Below the pieces are notes generated by a model. It was given only the letters and a program-made list of their open reading frames with translations, did not search any database and was not told the origin of the DNA. 64,000 nucleotides of DNA from Pseudogracilibacillus sp037071985 (GTDB taxonomy: Bacteria; Bacillota; Bacilli; Bacillales; Amphibacillaceae), in contig NZ_JAXHDF010000002.1 of assembly GCF_037071985.1 (NCBI RefSeq), positions 310,001 to 374,000 on the forward strand. Reading direction: 5' to 3'. Both the position numbers and the translations under genes were made by a program. Shown piece after piece: positions 63,436 to 64,000 of the stretch. The number at the start of each line of letters is the position of its first letter. Position 1 is the first letter of the stretch.

Positions 63436-64000
63436 ATGTTACTAGATGCAGATTTAAAAGCACAATTAGCTCAGTATCTTGAGATGCTGGAGGACGATGT
63501 ACTGCTCAAGGTTAGTGTGGATTCCGATAAAGTGTCCCACGACATGGTGGAATTAGTTGATGAACTGGCAGCCATGTCTCCAAAAATTAAAATTGAGCAT
63601 ACAGTACTTGAAAGAACACCGAGCTTTAGTGTTAACCGAATAGATGAAGATACTGGAATCACTTTTGCGGGTGTACCTCTTGGTCATGAGTTTACTTCAT
63701 TAGTGTTGGCTCTATTGCAAGTTAGCGGTAGACCGCCAAAAATTGATCAAAAAGTAATTGATCAAATAAAAGCTATTGAAGGTAAACATCATTTTGAATC
63801 TTATATCAGTTTAAGCTGTCAAAACTGTCCAGAAGTTGTACAAGCATTAAACGTAATGAGCGTATTAAATCCAAATATTTCTCATACAATGATTGATGGA
63901 GCAGCTTATAAGGAAGAAGCAGAAAGTAAGAACATCTTAGCTGTCCCTACCGTTTTCTTAAACGGTGAATCATTTGGAAATGGCCGGATGACGGTTGAAG
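63436..64000 (+). CDS. ahpF: alkyl hydroperoxide reductase subunit F, 3' part cut by window edge
   Basis: AhpF transfers electrons from NADH through FAD and disulfides to AhpC. The 188 visible codons cover the N-terminal tandem thioredoxin-like domain, with the redox pair C128/C131 in LSCQNCPEV and VPTVFLNGESFGNG. The flavoprotein part lies outside the window. AAGGAG precedes the ATG. It is in one operon with ahpC. Confidence 0.95.
   Translation, partial: MLLDADLKAQLAQYLEMLEDDVLLKVSVDSDKVSHDMVELVDELAAMSPKIKIEHTVLERTPSFSVNRIDEDTGITFAGVPLGHEFTSLVLALLQVSGRPPKIDQKVIDQIKAIEGKHHFESYISLSCQNCPEVVQALNVMSVLNPNISHTMIDGAAYKEEAESKNILAVPTVFLNGESFGNGRMTVE

Overview
The window looks like chromosomal DNA of a low-GC, spore-forming Bacillaceae bacterium, probably of the Oceanobacillus/Virgibacillus type of halotolerant bacilli. 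The basis is AT-rich sequence, strong AGGAGG-type ribosome binding sites, frequent TTG/GTG starts, and gene clusters that match Bacillus subtilis neighbourhoods (yjbA, fabHF, yitUVW, yisL, qoxABCD, YwqHI-type genes before an LXG toxin). A BCCT transporter, a sodium/solute symporter and a mevalonate-pathway HMG-CoA synthase fit that group. The species assignment is inference.

Layout. 1-5.2 kb: cut yjbA, a small membrane gene, fabH-fabF with a FapR-like site, a DUF2929 gene, an LSm-like small protein and uppP. 5.2-9.8 kb: a palindromic repeat, moaE-moaD, yitW/yitV/yitU relatives, two small genes and a NifU-N domain protein. 9.9-16 kb: a lone polytopic oxidase-like membrane protein, a membrane-anchored GH13 'amylase' lacking all three catalytic residues, yisL, rocD and a 2-hydroxyacid dehydrogenase. 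16-23.1 kb: sbcDC and a bd quinol oxidase operon (cydA, cydB, a CydS-like 32-residue subunit, and an extra 29-residue peptide in front). 23.2-33.1 kb: an accessory stretch with an EndoU-domain lipoprotein and a candidate partner, mvaS, lipoproteins, stress genes, an orphan class D sortase, an ASCH protein, a PC4-like protein and an RNase H.

33.4-40.5 kb is the most interesting region: a type VII secretion LXG toxin locus on the minus strand. Its order is DUF5082 (YwqH-like), DUF5344 (YwqI-like), an LXG protein with a glycine-zipper hydrophobic tail, then three tandem six-TM paralogues (one intact, two broken), two DUF5085-type proteins and a small acidic protein. 40.8-44.4 kb: a TPP riboswitch, with a readable translational switch, controls tenA-thiY-thiX-thiZ pyrimidine salvage. 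44.4-51.2 kb: small and lipoprotein genes, two transporters and fetAB. 51.7-55.5 kb: qoxABCD aa3-type quinol oxidase. 55.6-64 kb: a phosphatase, SelO, an erythromycin-esterase-like lipoprotein, and katE diverging from ahpC-ahpF with PerR-like boxes.

Across the window run at least seven copies of modular palindromic intergenic repeats in three related classes. Four of them share a 77-bp module in all four cases exactly 77 bp long, and two are full 360-bp copies in opposite orientation on either side of an accessory segment. No rRNA, tRNA, CRISPR array or intact transposase was seen.
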